Shown in pieces: positions 26,892 to 35,659 of a stretch of 64,000 nucleotides of DNA. Position numbers and translations under genes: made by a program. The notes under the pieces were generated by a model. The model made no database searches. It saw only the letters and a program-made list of their open reading frames with translations, and was not told the DNA's origin. This DNA is from Rhodospirillaceae bacterium (GTDB lineage: Bacteria; Pseudomonadota; Alphaproteobacteria; GCA-2731375). Positions within the stretch are counted from its first letter, which is position 1; each line of letters opens with the position of its first letter. The stretch is taken from assembly GCA_018701215.1 (NCBI GenBank), contig JABIWH010000023.1, positions 1 to 64,000 on the forward strand, read 5' to 3'.

Positions 26892-26909
26892 ATCTAACAT
26901 TAGTTAGAT
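26892..26909. promoter_or_regulatory. Perfect palindrome, likely TetR operator
   Basis: ATCTAAC-ATTA-GTTAGAT forms a perfect 7-bp inverted repeat in the 78-base gap between the divergent carboxylase operon and the TetR gene. Its place and symmetry fit binding by the adjacent TetR protein, which would control both directions. No second copy was seen in the window. Confidence 0.65.
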
Positions 26910-26952
26910 TTTAGAAGCGGCGCAAGATTGCGCTGCCAGCCGATGGCAAAAA

Positions 26953-27549
26953 ATGAAAAAGTCAGATGACACTAGGCGGCGGATTCTTAATGCCACCGCC
27001 CAAATGTTTCGCCGCAAGGGTTATGATAAGACGACCCTGAAGGATATCGGCGCCCTGGCCCATATCCAGGCACCGGCGATCTACTACTATTTCAGCTCGA
27101 AGGAGCAATTGCTGGAAGAGGTGTTGAATATCGGCATCGCGGGCATTCACGACGCGGTGCGCGGTGCGGTTGACGGCATGGCCGCATCCAGTACGCACCG
27201 AGAGCGCGTAGAGGCCGCCATCCGGGCCCATTTGACCAGCCTGTTACAGCATAGCGACTATACAGCGGCGAATATCATCAACTACAACCTGGCACCCCGG
27301 GCGATCCGCGAGCGGCACCGCGTTCGCCGGGAACAATATGCCGATTATTGGCGCGCCATGTTGCAGGCGGCCCAGGCAGCGGGCGAGATCGGTCCAGGCG
27401 TGGATCTGACCCTGTTGCGGCTGTTCCTGCTCAGCGCGCTGTTCTGGACCCACGAATGGTACCGCAAGGACCACGACCCAATTGAGGACATGGCAGCGAA
27501 ATTGAGCACCATGTTGTTTGATGGCATTGGAGGCACAGCTTTAGAATGA
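26953..27549 (+). CDS. TetR/AcrR-family transcriptional regulator
   Basis: 198 aa regulator. The N-terminal helix-turn-helix is standard: RRRILNATAQMFRRKGYDKTTLKDIGALAHIQAPAIYYYFSSKEQLLEEV (split across residues 8-57). The C-terminal ligand domain (LRLFLLSALFWTHEWYRKDHDPIEDMAAKLSTMLFDG) resembles regulators of fatty-acid or branched-acid genes (KstR/LiuQ-like groups, TetR_C_37 type). It is divergent from the carboxylase operon with a palindrome between, so an acyl-CoA effector and control of that operon are likely. Its stop overlaps the following SDR start by four bases (ATGA), which couples the two. Confidence 0.92.
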   Translation: MKKSDDTRRRILNATAQMFRRKGYDKTTLKDIGALAHIQAPAIYYYFSSKEQLLEEVLNIGIAGIHDAVRGAVDGMAASSTHRERVEAAIRAHLTSLLQHSDYTAANIINYNLAPRAIRERHRVRREQYADYWRAMLQAAQAAGEIGPGVDLTLLRLFLLSALFWTHEWYRKDHDPIEDMAAKLSTMLFDGIGGTALE

Positions 27550-28340
27550 CGCAGAAAGAAACAGCACCCGCGACCAAACCTCTTGGCGACGGCATCGTCG
27601 CCGTCACCGGCGCCAGCCGTGGCCTGGGCGTGGAAATCATAAGGGCCCTGGACGAGCGGGGCTTTACCGTCGCAGCACTATCGCGCAAAGGCATCGGCCC
27701 GGAACAGGGCGATCTGCCCGACGCTGTAAAACAGCGCCTGATCAATCTGGCCTGCGATGTTACCGATGAAGACAGCATCGCCGCCGCCCTGGCCGAGGTC
27801 GATAGCCGGCCCGGTGGTTTGCGTTATCTGATCAACAACGCGGGCATTCATCTGTTGGGACCCTCACGCAGCTTCTCCAACGACGATTTCCGCCAGGTCC
27901 TTGAAACCAACGTGATCGGCGCCTTCGCCGCAGCGCGGGCGGCCTATCCCTATTTGCGGGCAAAAAAAGATCGCGGCAGCGCCATTATCAATATCGGGTC
28001 CTTCTTTGACCGGCTGGCCACACCCCACAACACCGCCTACAGCGCCTCGAAAGCCGCCCTGGCGGCGATGAACCGCTGCCTGGCCGCGGAATGGGCCAAG
28101 GACCGCATCTCCCTGGTCAACGTGGCACCGGGCTATATCGACACGGACATCGCCCGCGAATACCTGGCCCTGGACGAGGTAAAGGCCTATTTCGCCCGCC
28201 GGGTACCTATCGGACGGCCCAGCCAACCCGAAGAAGTCGCCGATTTCACCGCCCGCCTATTGGACGGCGACCTGACGTTGCTGACGGGCGAAACCATCTA
28301 CGTGGACGGCGGCCATTCCATAGATCATGGCCGGGTTTAG
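27546..28340 (+). CDS. Short-chain dehydrogenase/reductase coupled to the TetR gene
   Basis: 264 aa classical SDR. TGASRGLG is the cofactor motif, NNAG follows, the catalytic Ser is in NIGSFFD and the Tyr-x3-Lys in YSASK. ALSRKG at the end of the second strand (Ser-Arg) suggests NADP. The end (GETIYVDGGHSIDHGRV) is typical. It is translationally coupled to the TetR regulator (ATGA overlap) and divergent from the carboxylase operon, so it probably acts in the same pathway, for example oxidising an alcohol or hydroxyacyl-CoA. Its end converges on a chemoreceptor gene. Confidence 0.9.
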   Translation: MTQKETAPATKPLGDGIVAVTGASRGLGVEIIRALDERGFTVAALSRKGIGPEQGDLPDAVKQRLINLACDVTDEDSIAAALAEVDSRPGGLRYLINNAGIHLLGPSRSFSNDDFRQVLETNVIGAFAAARAAYPYLRAKKDRGSAIINIGSFFDRLATPHNTAYSASKAALAAMNRCLAAEWAKDRISLVNVAPGYIDTDIAREYLALDEVKAYFARRVPIGRPSQPEEVADFTARLLDGDLTLLTGETIYVDGGHSIDHGRV

Positions 28341-28383
28341 GGGACGGTTGGAACTGAGCTGACCATCCCTGCCCGGCCATTTA

Positions 28384-30444
28384 TTAGGCGGCCTTGACGT
28401 CCTCGAGGAACTTTTCGACCGTGGATTTCAGGGTGTCGGCCTGCCGGGCCAGATCGCCGGACGCCGACATCACCTGACCAGCCGCCGTGCCGGTTTCCGT
28501 GGTGGCCTGCGAAATCGAGGCGATGCTACTGCTCACCTCCTGTGTGCCATGCGCGGCCTGGTCCACATTGCGGCTGATCTCCTGGGTGGCGGCTGATTGT
28601 TCCTCGACCGCGGACGAAATCGTGGTGGCGATTTCATTCACCGTGTTGATGGTCTTGCCGATCCCCGTCAGGGCTTCCAACGCGCCCGCGGTCTCGTTCT
28701 GCATGGCGGCGATCTGCGCGCCAATCTCCTCGGTCGCGTTGGCGGTCTGGGTGGCCAGGCTCTTAACCTCCGAGGCAACCACGGCAAAACCCTTACCCGC
28801 CTCGCCGGCCCGCGCCGCCTCGATCGTGGCGTTCAGGGCCAGAAGATTGGTCTGTGATGCGATGTCGTTGATCAGGCCGACCACATCGCCGATCTTTTGC
28901 GCTGCCTCGTTCAGGCCAGCCATTGATTGGTTGGTATTTTCAGCCTGATCCACGGCCTCGGACGTGATCCGGGCCGAGTCAATCACCTGACGGCTGATTT
29001 CATCAATTGAAGCCGACATTTCCTCCGACGCGCTGGCCACGGTCTGCACATTGACACTGGCCTGTTCCGAGGCCGCGGCCACGGCCGTGGACTGTTGTAC
29101 CGTCTGTTCAGCCGTGTCCGACATCATCTTGGCCGTCGCATCCATTTCGGTGGCGGCATCCGATACGCCTCGTAAAACATCACCGACCGCAACATCAAAA
29201 TCGCTGGCCAGTTGCTCAACCTTGCTGGCACGCTCCTCTCGGGTGGCGCGCTCCTGCTCCTGCTCCGCCGCCATTTCGTCGTTGCGGATCATGTTGTCCT
29301 TGAAAACCTGCACCGATTGCGCCATTTCACCAACCTCGTCACCACGGTCGATGCCGGCAATTTCAACGGCCTTGTCGCCATCCGCCAGCGCGCCCATGAC
29401 GCCGGTCAAGCCGCCAACCGCGCGCAGAATATCCCGCGCAATTACGATCAGCAGGCCACAGCCGACAACCACCAGGGCCAGGGAAATCAAGGCAAAAACA
29501 ATCACGCCCCTGAATGCCATGGCTTCGAATACGGTTGCCGAAGCGCCCAAATCGGCGGCAATGCGGTCCTCGACCTGTTTCATCAGATTGATCTTCTTGG
29601 TAATCTCGCCATACCAACGGCCACCTTCAACATTGCCGGTGTTGCCTGTCTGGGGCGAGGCAATGGCGATCCGGCGCATACGGTCCACCTCGGCCACGAC
29701 CGGGCCGGACACCGTGGTTTTATGGAAATCCCATTGCGCCGGCGCGGCAAACAGCTGAAAGCTGTTGAAATAGTTCTGTTGCAGGGCGATCAGTTCGACA
29801 AATCTATTGTAGACCTTCGGACTGAATTGGCCGGCGCCGAAACCGCCCGCGCCCATGGCACGCTCCTGCCCGGCCCGTTCCTTTGCTTGCAGGTACGCGA
29901 TATAGCCGCTGATCGATTTGCTGATCCGGTCATCGGTGCTGTTGCGCAGCATCTGATCGGTCACGTGCAACAGTTCGGCGATGGCGCCCGTGTAGTATTT
30001 GGCCATGGCGGGTATCGTCGCCGTCAGACTGCTCACCTGGCCACGCATCGCATGCAACTGTTTTAGCTGCGTCACGGCTTTTTGTGCCTGGGCCGCCAAT
30101 TGCGCGTCGAATGCGGAGAATGCGAAGGATTGATGCGCCGCCTCAAAAGCGGTCCGTTTGCCATCGGTGTCATTATGTTGTCCCGGTAGGGTCTGGGCAA
30201 ATTTCTTGCCCTTGCTGCCGATGAAGCCGGCGGACTGTCCGCGCTCTTTTTGCAATTCATGCACCAGGGCACTAACAGTCGGGGCAAATTCAGCCAACAT
30301 GCGGACCCGGCCCATGTCGGCCATTTGTTGATAGCGTTCGAAAACAATCAGGCTGGAATAGGCCACCAATCCAAGAACAGGCAGCAGGACCGCGACGGTC
30401 AACTTTTTGCCAATGCTGAGTTTGCGCAGGAATTGGATATTCAT
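28384..30444 (-). CDS. Transmembrane chemoreceptor with nitrate/nitrite-sensing (NIT) domain
   Basis: 686 aa methyl-accepting chemotaxis protein. Transmembrane segment 1 is at about residues 13-33. The periplasmic part (about 35-310) carries the NIT pattern VHELQKERGQSAGFIGSKG, then a four-helix all-alpha domain. Transmembrane segment 2 is at about 312-335. A HAMP region and a coiled linker follow, and the signalling domain (about 440-680) has NLLALNATIEAARAGEAGKGF. NIT domains bind nitrate or nitrite in the few characterised cases, so taxis toward oxidised nitrogen is plausible. A 7-bp inverted repeat (CGCACCG/CGGTGCG) lies in the leader at 30467-30486. Confidence 0.93.
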   Translation of the reverse strand: MNIQFLRKLSIGKKLTVAVLLPVLGLVAYSSLIVFERYQQMADMGRVRMLAEFAPTVSALVHELQKERGQSAGFIGSKGKKFAQTLPGQHNDTDGKRTAFEAAHQSFAFSAFDAQLAAQAQKAVTQLKQLHAMRGQVSSLTATIPAMAKYYTGAIAELLHVTDQMLRNSTDDRISKSISGYIAYLQAKERAGQERAMGAGGFGAGQFSPKVYNRFVELIALQQNYFNSFQLFAAPAQWDFHKTTVSGPVVAEVDRMRRIAIASPQTGNTGNVEGGRWYGEITKKINLMKQVEDRIAADLGASATVFEAMAFRGVIVFALISLALVVVGCGLLIVIARDILRAVGGLTGVMGALADGDKAVEIAGIDRGDEVGEMAQSVQVFKDNMIRNDEMAAEQEQERATREERASKVEQLASDFDVAVGDVLRGVSDAATEMDATAKMMSDTAEQTVQQSTAVAAASEQASVNVQTVASASEEMSASIDEISRQVIDSARITSEAVDQAENTNQSMAGLNEAAQKIGDVVGLINDIASQTNLLALNATIEAARAGEAGKGFAVVASEVKSLATQTANATEEIGAQIAAMQNETAGALEALTGIGKTINTVNEIATTISSAVEEQSAATQEISRNVDQAAHGTQEVSSSIASISQATTETGTAAGQVMSASGDLARQADTLKSTVEKFLEDVKAA

Positions 30445-30729
30445 AATCTAATACTCCCATGCCGTCCGCACCGCGAATTCGGTGCGCTTTCGGGCATCTA
30501 TAGATTGATATTGCTTGAAAATTACTAAATAAGTCTTATGTCCTTTTGCATATTTAACACATTCTAAACTAGTTATTGCGATCGGTTTTTACTAATTAAT
30601 GGCCAACATGAATTTGTTTTTGCTTTGTTCCTTTTGTCTCGACACCGCTAAAGCGTTCTGCCATAATTTCCTTCAACCAATATTGGCGCGCGGTCCGGCG
30701 CGGCGGGCGCAAGTTAGGAGTCGTGGGAC
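30445..30729. other. AT-rich divergent intergenic region
   Basis: This 285-base gap between the NIT chemoreceptor and the ComM-family gene holds no gene I can support. Bases about 30500-30640 are strikingly AT-rich compared with the surrounding DNA and contain TA-rich elements suited to promoters in both directions. A 7-bp hairpin (30467-30486) lies in the chemoreceptor leader. I see no RNA gene. Confidence 0.6.
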
Positions 30730-32286
30730 ATGGTGGCCCATGTAGGGACGGTGGCGTTTCTGGGGATCGAAGCCCTGGCGGTGGACGTGCAGGTGCAGTT
30801 GGCCTCCGGCCTGCCCGCGTTTACCGTTGTTGGGCTGCCCGACAAGGCGGTCGCGGAAAGCCGCGAGCGGGTGCGCGGCGCCCTGGGTGCTATCGGTCTG
30901 GCGCTGCCGCCGAAACGTATCACCGTCAATCTGGCACCTGCTGATTTGCCAAAAGAGGGCAGCCATTATGATCTGCCCATCGCACTGGGACTGCTGCTGG
31001 CCATGGACGTGCTGCCCAGGGACGAATTGGCGGAATATAACGCGGTGGGCGAATTGTCTCTCGATGGCGCCCTGACGCCGGTGGCGGGGGTGCTGCCGGC
31101 AGCGGTGGATGCCCTGGGCCGGGGCCGGGGTTTGATCTGCCCCCTTGAACAGGGGGGAGAGGCGGCCTGGGCCGGTGATCTGCGGGTGCTGGCACCGGGC
31201 AATCTGCTGGCCCTGATCAATCATTTCAAAGGCAGCCAGGTGCTGCCCCAGCCGGAACCCGAGCTGGCCGATGAAACCGGCAAGCAGCTGGATTTGGCGG
31301 ATATTAAGGGCCAGGAAAGCGCCAAGCGGGCCCTGGAAGTAGCAGCCGCCGGCGGCCACAATCTACTGTTTGTCGGCCCGCCCGGCGCCGGCAAGTCCAT
31401 GTTGGCGGAGCGCCTGCCGGGCATCCTGCCGCCCCTGGATGCCCGCGAGGCCCTGGAAGTTTCCATGATCGCATCGCTGTCGGGACCCGGTTCGGGAGGT
31501 TTGGCAGATGGGCGGATGCGCCGGCGGCGGCCGTTCCGCAACCCACATCATTCGTCTTCAATGGCGGCGATGATCGGCGGCGGCAACCGGGCCCGGCCGG
31601 GCGAGGTCAGCCTGGCCCATGGCGGTGTCTTGTTTCTGGACGAATTGCCTGAATGCAGCCGCCAGGTTCTGGAAAGCCTGCGCCAGCCCATCGAGTCCGG
31701 CCGCGCCGTGGTCGCCCGCGCCAACGCCCATGTCAGCTATCCGGCGCGCTTTCAATTCATCTCGGCCATGAACCCCTGCCGCTGCGGACATCTCGGCGAC
31801 GCGGAGCTGGCCTGCAGCCGGGCCCCGCGCTGCGCCGAGGATTATCAGCGCAAACTGTCCGGGCCTCTGTTGGACCGCATCGATATGCATATCCAAGTGC
31901 CCAACGTTTCGATCGCCGATCTGGACCTGCCGCCCGCATCCGAAGGTTCGGCCGAGGTCGCCGCCCGCATCGCGCGGGCCCGCGCCGTGCAACGGGACCG
32001 ATATGAAGGCCTTGCCCCGGATGACGAGCCCGACAATACCATCCGCCTCCCCATTCGACTAAATGCCCAGGCGGACGGCAAATTGCTGGAAGCCGTCGCC
32101 AACCCCGATGACCAGGGCCGGGCCCTGTTGCGCCAGGCCAGCGAACGCATGCATCTCTCGGCGCGGGGTTATCACCGGGTCCTGCGCGTCGCCCGCACCC
32201 TGGCGGATCTGGAAGCGGCGGATGGCGTGCGCCGCGTGCATGTGGCCGAAGCCTTGAGCTACCGCCGCCTGCACACCGTGGCCTAA
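30730..32286 (+). CDS. comM: YifB/ComM-family magnesium-chelatase-like AAA+ ATPase
   Basis: 518 aa AAA+ protein. It starts MVAHVGTVAFLGIEALAVDVQV as in the ComM/YifB family. The N-terminal Lon-like domain covers about residues 1-170. Walker A is VGPPGAGKSML near 220, Walker B is VLFLDELPE, and a second arginine-rich motif follows (MNPCRCGHLGD, then PLLDRIDMHIQVP). ComM in Vibrio is a helicase that drives branch migration in natural transformation, but the family is common in species not known to be competent. The start has GGAG nine bases upstream. It stands alone, with a hydrolase gene about 100 bases downstream. Confidence 0.93.
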   Translation: MVAHVGTVAFLGIEALAVDVQVQLASGLPAFTVVGLPDKAVAESRERVRGALGAIGLALPPKRITVNLAPADLPKEGSHYDLPIALGLLLAMDVLPRDELAEYNAVGELSLDGALTPVAGVLPAAVDALGRGRGLICPLEQGGEAAWAGDLRVLAPGNLLALINHFKGSQVLPQPEPELADETGKQLDLADIKGQESAKRALEVAAAGGHNLLFVGPPGAGKSMLAERLPGILPPLDAREALEVSMIASLSGPGSGGLADGRMRRRRPFRNPHHSSSMAAMIGGGNRARPGEVSLAHGGVLFLDELPECSRQVLESLRQPIESGRAVVARANAHVSYPARFQFISAMNPCRCGHLGDAELACSRAPRCAEDYQRKLSGPLLDRIDMHIQVPNVSIADLDLPPASEGSAEVAARIARARAVQRDRYEGLAPDDEPDNTIRLPIRLNAQADGKLLEAVANPDDQGRALLRQASERMHLSARGYHRVLRVARTLADLEAADGVRRVHVAEALSYRRLHTVA

Positions 32287-32393
32287 GGTACGCATCTCGC
32301 CGTTGCCGCCCGAATCGTAATATGCCAACATGAAAACCTGTCTTGGTTGCGTTGCGAGTTTCAGCCGAATGCTCTTTGGGGGAGACCGGGCAG

Positions 32394-33245
32394 ATGGGGA
32401 CAGGCAACGAGGTGCGCACCGTAAGAGCCGATGACGGCGTGGATCTACGCTATGAAGTGGTGGTGCATGACGACGCATCGGCGGCGGATCACGCTTTGCC
32501 CATTGTCCTTTTGCATGGGGCACTGGCGGGACGCAGGACGTTTTCCCGTCAGCACCAGGCGTTGGCATCTATCGGCCGTCTGATTGTTCCCAGCATACGG
32601 GGACATGATGGCAGCGAACTTACCCTGCCCCCCGACTACGGCATTGCGACCAGTGATATCCGCGACCTTTGCGCCGTTCTCGACACGGAGGGTGTTGAAC
32701 GCCTACACCTGATCGGGCATTCGTCAGGCGGTGCCACCGCCTTTGCCTTTGCCCAAGCCTTTGCTGACCGCATCGAACGTCTGATCTTGATCGAACCCTC
32801 GCTTTTCACGCTCCTGCCCACGCAGGAGCTGGCCACCGGCCCGCACACTGGGGCCGCGATAATCGAGGCCGCCGCGGCCGGCAGTACGGCAGCCGTGATG
32901 CCGCAATTCCTGCCACACGCCGTTGGGTCGGCCTGGCAGGCCTTTGATGACGATGCCAAATCGGCTTTGATCGCGAAAATGGCGCCGATGGAGCCTTTTA
33001 TCGTGCCCCATTTGCGCGCCTTGCGGAATTTTACCGTCGAGCCCGCCGATCTGAAGGCTCTTCGTCCCCCGACCTTACTGTTTTATGGTCAGAACTCTTT
33101 TGAATTCGAAGCCAGGATAGCCGCGCAATGGCGGGCGCATCGGCCCGACCTGGATTTAATCCTGGTCGAAGGCGCCGGGCATAATGTCCACCGTGACTAT
33201 TCCGGCCTCGTCAACGGGGCTATTCTCAGCTTTCTTAACAGCTAG
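32394..33245 (+). CDS. Alpha/beta hydrolase
   Basis: 283 aa alpha/beta-hydrolase-fold protein. The oxyanion region is VLLHGAL near residue 40, the nucleophile elbow is GHSSGG (serine), and the catalytic His is in EGAGHNVHRD near the end. The acid is probably in the strand before YGQNSFEF. The ATG at 32394 has GGGGGAG upstream and is preferred over a TTG 17 codons earlier. No lid feature points to a substrate; esterases, C-C hydrolases and lactonases all share this layout. It precedes a hybrid histidine kinase gene by 131 bases with no visible link. Confidence 0.87.
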   Translation: MGTGNEVRTVRADDGVDLRYEVVVHDDASAADHALPIVLLHGALAGRRTFSRQHQALASIGRLIVPSIRGHDGSELTLPPDYGIATSDIRDLCAVLDTEGVERLHLIGHSSGGATAFAFAQAFADRIERLILIEPSLFTLLPTQELATGPHTGAAIIEAAAAGSTAAVMPQFLPHAVGSAWQAFDDDAKSALIAKMAPMEPFIVPHLRALRNFTVEPADLKALRPPTLLFYGQNSFEFEARIAAQWRAHRPDLDLILVEGAGHNVHRDYSGLVNGAILSFLNS

Positions 33246-33376
33246 TCCGTGGCGCCATAAATCCCAGCCAGCGCGTTGCCGTCCGCGCTGCAAAATGGCA
33301 TGATGAAGTCCAACCCAGGTTGCGCTCCAAGTTGTGCCATCTGGCAGGGGCGACGATAGCCGGGTGATGTTGGCAT

Positions 33377-35659
33377 ATGAAGTTGTTGCGAATTCTGGCC
33401 CAGAATAGATATTTCGGCCCGCTGCTGGTCTGTCTTGGCTTGGCTGTCGTGGTTCTGGTCTTCAATGTTGATACCTTGCAAGGCCAGCCGAGCAACAATA
33501 TCGGACCGAAATCCCTGACCTTGATCGCCATAACCATCGCGGTGGTGCTGGCGGTATTGTTCTACGATACCCGGCGAAAATTTGCCCGTCTGAACAATCA
33601 AGCCGAACGCATGGCGGAAATGGCCGACCGCCTGACCGGAGCGATCGAGGCCTTGAATGATGCCAATACCGATCTGCGGCAATCGGAGGCGCGCTATCGT
33701 GACCTGGTGGAAACCCAAGACACCCTGATCGTCCGGCGCAACAGCGAAGGCCGGCTGTCCTTCGCCAACAGCGCTTTTTGCAAACAGTTCGACCTGGACG
33801 CCGGCGACCTGGAAAACAGCCGTTTCAGCCCCGACATACACCCTGAAGACGTTGGCATAGCCGAAAGCCTGCAGCCCGGACTGAAAGTGCCGCCCTACCG
33901 CATCCGCTATGACCAGCGGGTGTTGACCCCCGAGGGTTGGCGCTGGATCGCCTGGATCGATTACGCCATCCGTGACGACCGGGGGCAGACCCTCGAAATT
34001 CAATCCATCGGGCGCGACGTCACCGCCCGTAAACTGGCGGAAGACCAGTTGAAAAGCGCCCGCGACGGCGCGGAGGCCGCCAACCGGGCCAAATCCTCTT
34101 TTCTGGCCACGGTCAGTCACGAGATCCGCACCCCGATGAACGGTATCCTGGGCATGGCGCGGCTGTTGTTGGAGACCGACTTGAGCGAACAGCAATACGG
34201 CTATGCCAACGCGGTGCAGGAATCGGGCGAGGCCTTGCTGGCCATCATCAATGACATCCTGGATTATTCCAAGATCGAGGCCGGCAAGCTGACCCTGCAA
34301 GAACAACCCTTCAACCTGATCAACACCGTCGAACAGGCCTGCGAGCTGTTGGCCGCCCGCGCGGTGGAGCGCGGCATCGCGATTGGCGCCACCTTCACAT
34401 GGGAGGTGCCGGAATTCCTACACGGTGATGGCGGCCGTTTGCGCCAGATCATCCTGAACCTGGGCGGCAACGCCATCAAGTTCACGGATCAGGGCGGCGT
34501 TATCATCGCCGTCTCGGTGACCCATGTCAGCGAGACCAACGCAGTGGTGATGTTCGAAGTCAAGGACACCGGCATCGGCATCGAAAAGCAGGCCCAGGAC
34601 AGCCTGTTCGATGAATTCAGCCAGGTCGACTCCGGCTCCGCGCGCCGCTACGGCGGCACCGGCCTTGGCCTCGCTATCTCGCAACGTATCGTACAGCGCA
34701 TGAACGGGCAGATCGGGGTCGAGAGCGAGCCGGGGAAAGGCAGTGTTTTTTGGTTCATGGTTGATCTGGCCCTGGATCAATCGAATACTGAAACATCGTT
34801 GGACCAGGACGCCCTGGCGGGGCGAAAAATTCTGCTATGCGAGTGCAATGACACCTCACGTGAGATTATTAGCAGCGGCCTGGGCGCCATGGGCGCGGTG
34901 GTTAGCGAGAGCGAAAGCGCGGAGCATTTCCTACAAACCCTGACCGCGGCGGAAGCCGGCGAGCAGCAGTTCGATGCGGCACTTATCGACGCCAACTTGC
35001 CGCGGCAAACCATAACCGAGCTGGGCGATGCCCTACGGCAAAGCCCGGCCGGCAAGGACTGCCGCACGGTGTTGTTATTGCGGGTCGATCAGCATCAGCG
35101 TCTGGCGCCTTACCGCCAGGATGGCTTTGAACATTATCTGGTGCGCCCAATTCGCCGCCGCACCCTGGTGCAGGTTTTAACGGAAAGCCATGAAGAACTG
35201 GGCGAATGGACGGATACCCAGCCGCGTCCCAAGGCCACCGAACCGAACGTCGGCGCAGAAGCGGCACAGCCCCGCATCCTGCTGGCGGAGGACAACCGTA
35301 TTAATCAGATGCTGGTCGAGGCTCTGTTGGCGAAACTGAGCCTAACGGCCGAATGTGTGGAAAACGGACGCCTTGCAGTGGATGCCGTGCGCCAGGGCAA
35401 CTATGCCCTGGTTCTCATGGACGTGAATATGCCCGTGACCGATGGCTTGCAGGCGACCCGCGAAATCCGCGCCCTGGACGGTCCAAAAGCATTGACGCCA
35501 ATTATTGCCATGACCGCCTCGGCCATGGACGAGGATCGCCAGCGCTGCACCGCCGCCGGCATGAATGACTATCTCTCGAAACCGGTCGAGGAGGCGGAGT
35601 TAAAACGCCTGATCGGTCAATGGACGGACATACCAACCGAGGAAGCCAAAGCCTCTTGA
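33377..35659 (+). CDS. Hybrid sensor histidine kinase with PAS and two receiver domains
   Basis: 760 aa membrane sensor kinase. Hydrophobic segments at about residues 13-30 and 46-63 flank a very short periplasmic loop, so the signal is probably read by the membrane or the cytoplasmic PAS domain (about 105-220). The HisKA domain has the phospho-acceptor H248 in VSHEIRTPMNG. HATPase motifs are NLGGNAIKFT, KDTGIGIEKQ and RYGGTGLGLAIS. A first receiver-like domain (about 475-595) keeps an Asp in ALIDANLP but is otherwise divergent. The final receiver (about 630-750) is standard, with the Asp in LVLMDVNMP. Its stop overlaps the likely start of the next gene. Confidence 0.94.
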   Translation: MKLLRILAQNRYFGPLLVCLGLAVVVLVFNVDTLQGQPSNNIGPKSLTLIAITIAVVLAVLFYDTRRKFARLNNQAERMAEMADRLTGAIEALNDANTDLRQSEARYRDLVETQDTLIVRRNSEGRLSFANSAFCKQFDLDAGDLENSRFSPDIHPEDVGIAESLQPGLKVPPYRIRYDQRVLTPEGWRWIAWIDYAIRDDRGQTLEIQSIGRDVTARKLAEDQLKSARDGAEAANRAKSSFLATVSHEIRTPMNGILGMARLLLETDLSEQQYGYANAVQESGEALLAIINDILDYSKIEAGKLTLQEQPFNLINTVEQACELLAARAVERGIAIGATFTWEVPEFLHGDGGRLRQIILNLGGNAIKFTDQGGVIIAVSVTHVSETNAVVMFEVKDTGIGIEKQAQDSLFDEFSQVDSGSARRYGGTGLGLAISQRIVQRMNGQIGVESEPGKGSVFWFMVDLALDQSNTETSLDQDALAGRKILLCECNDTSREIISSGLGAMGAVVSESESAEHFLQTLTAAEAGEQQFDAALIDANLPRQTITELGDALRQSPAGKDCRTVLLLRVDQHQRLAPYRQDGFEHYLVRPIRRRTLVQVLTESHEELGEWTDTQPRPKATEPNVGAEAAQPRILLAEDNRINQMLVEALLAKLSLTAECVENGRLAVDAVRQGNYALVLMDVNMPVTDGLQATREIRALDGPKALTPIIAMTASAMDEDRQRCTAAGMNDYLSKPVEEAELKRLIGQWTDIPTEEAKAS

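Noticed and set aside
30445..30729. Small RNA gene in the AT-rich gap
   Set aside because: No terminator-like hairpin with a T-run is present; the AT-richness is explained by promoters.
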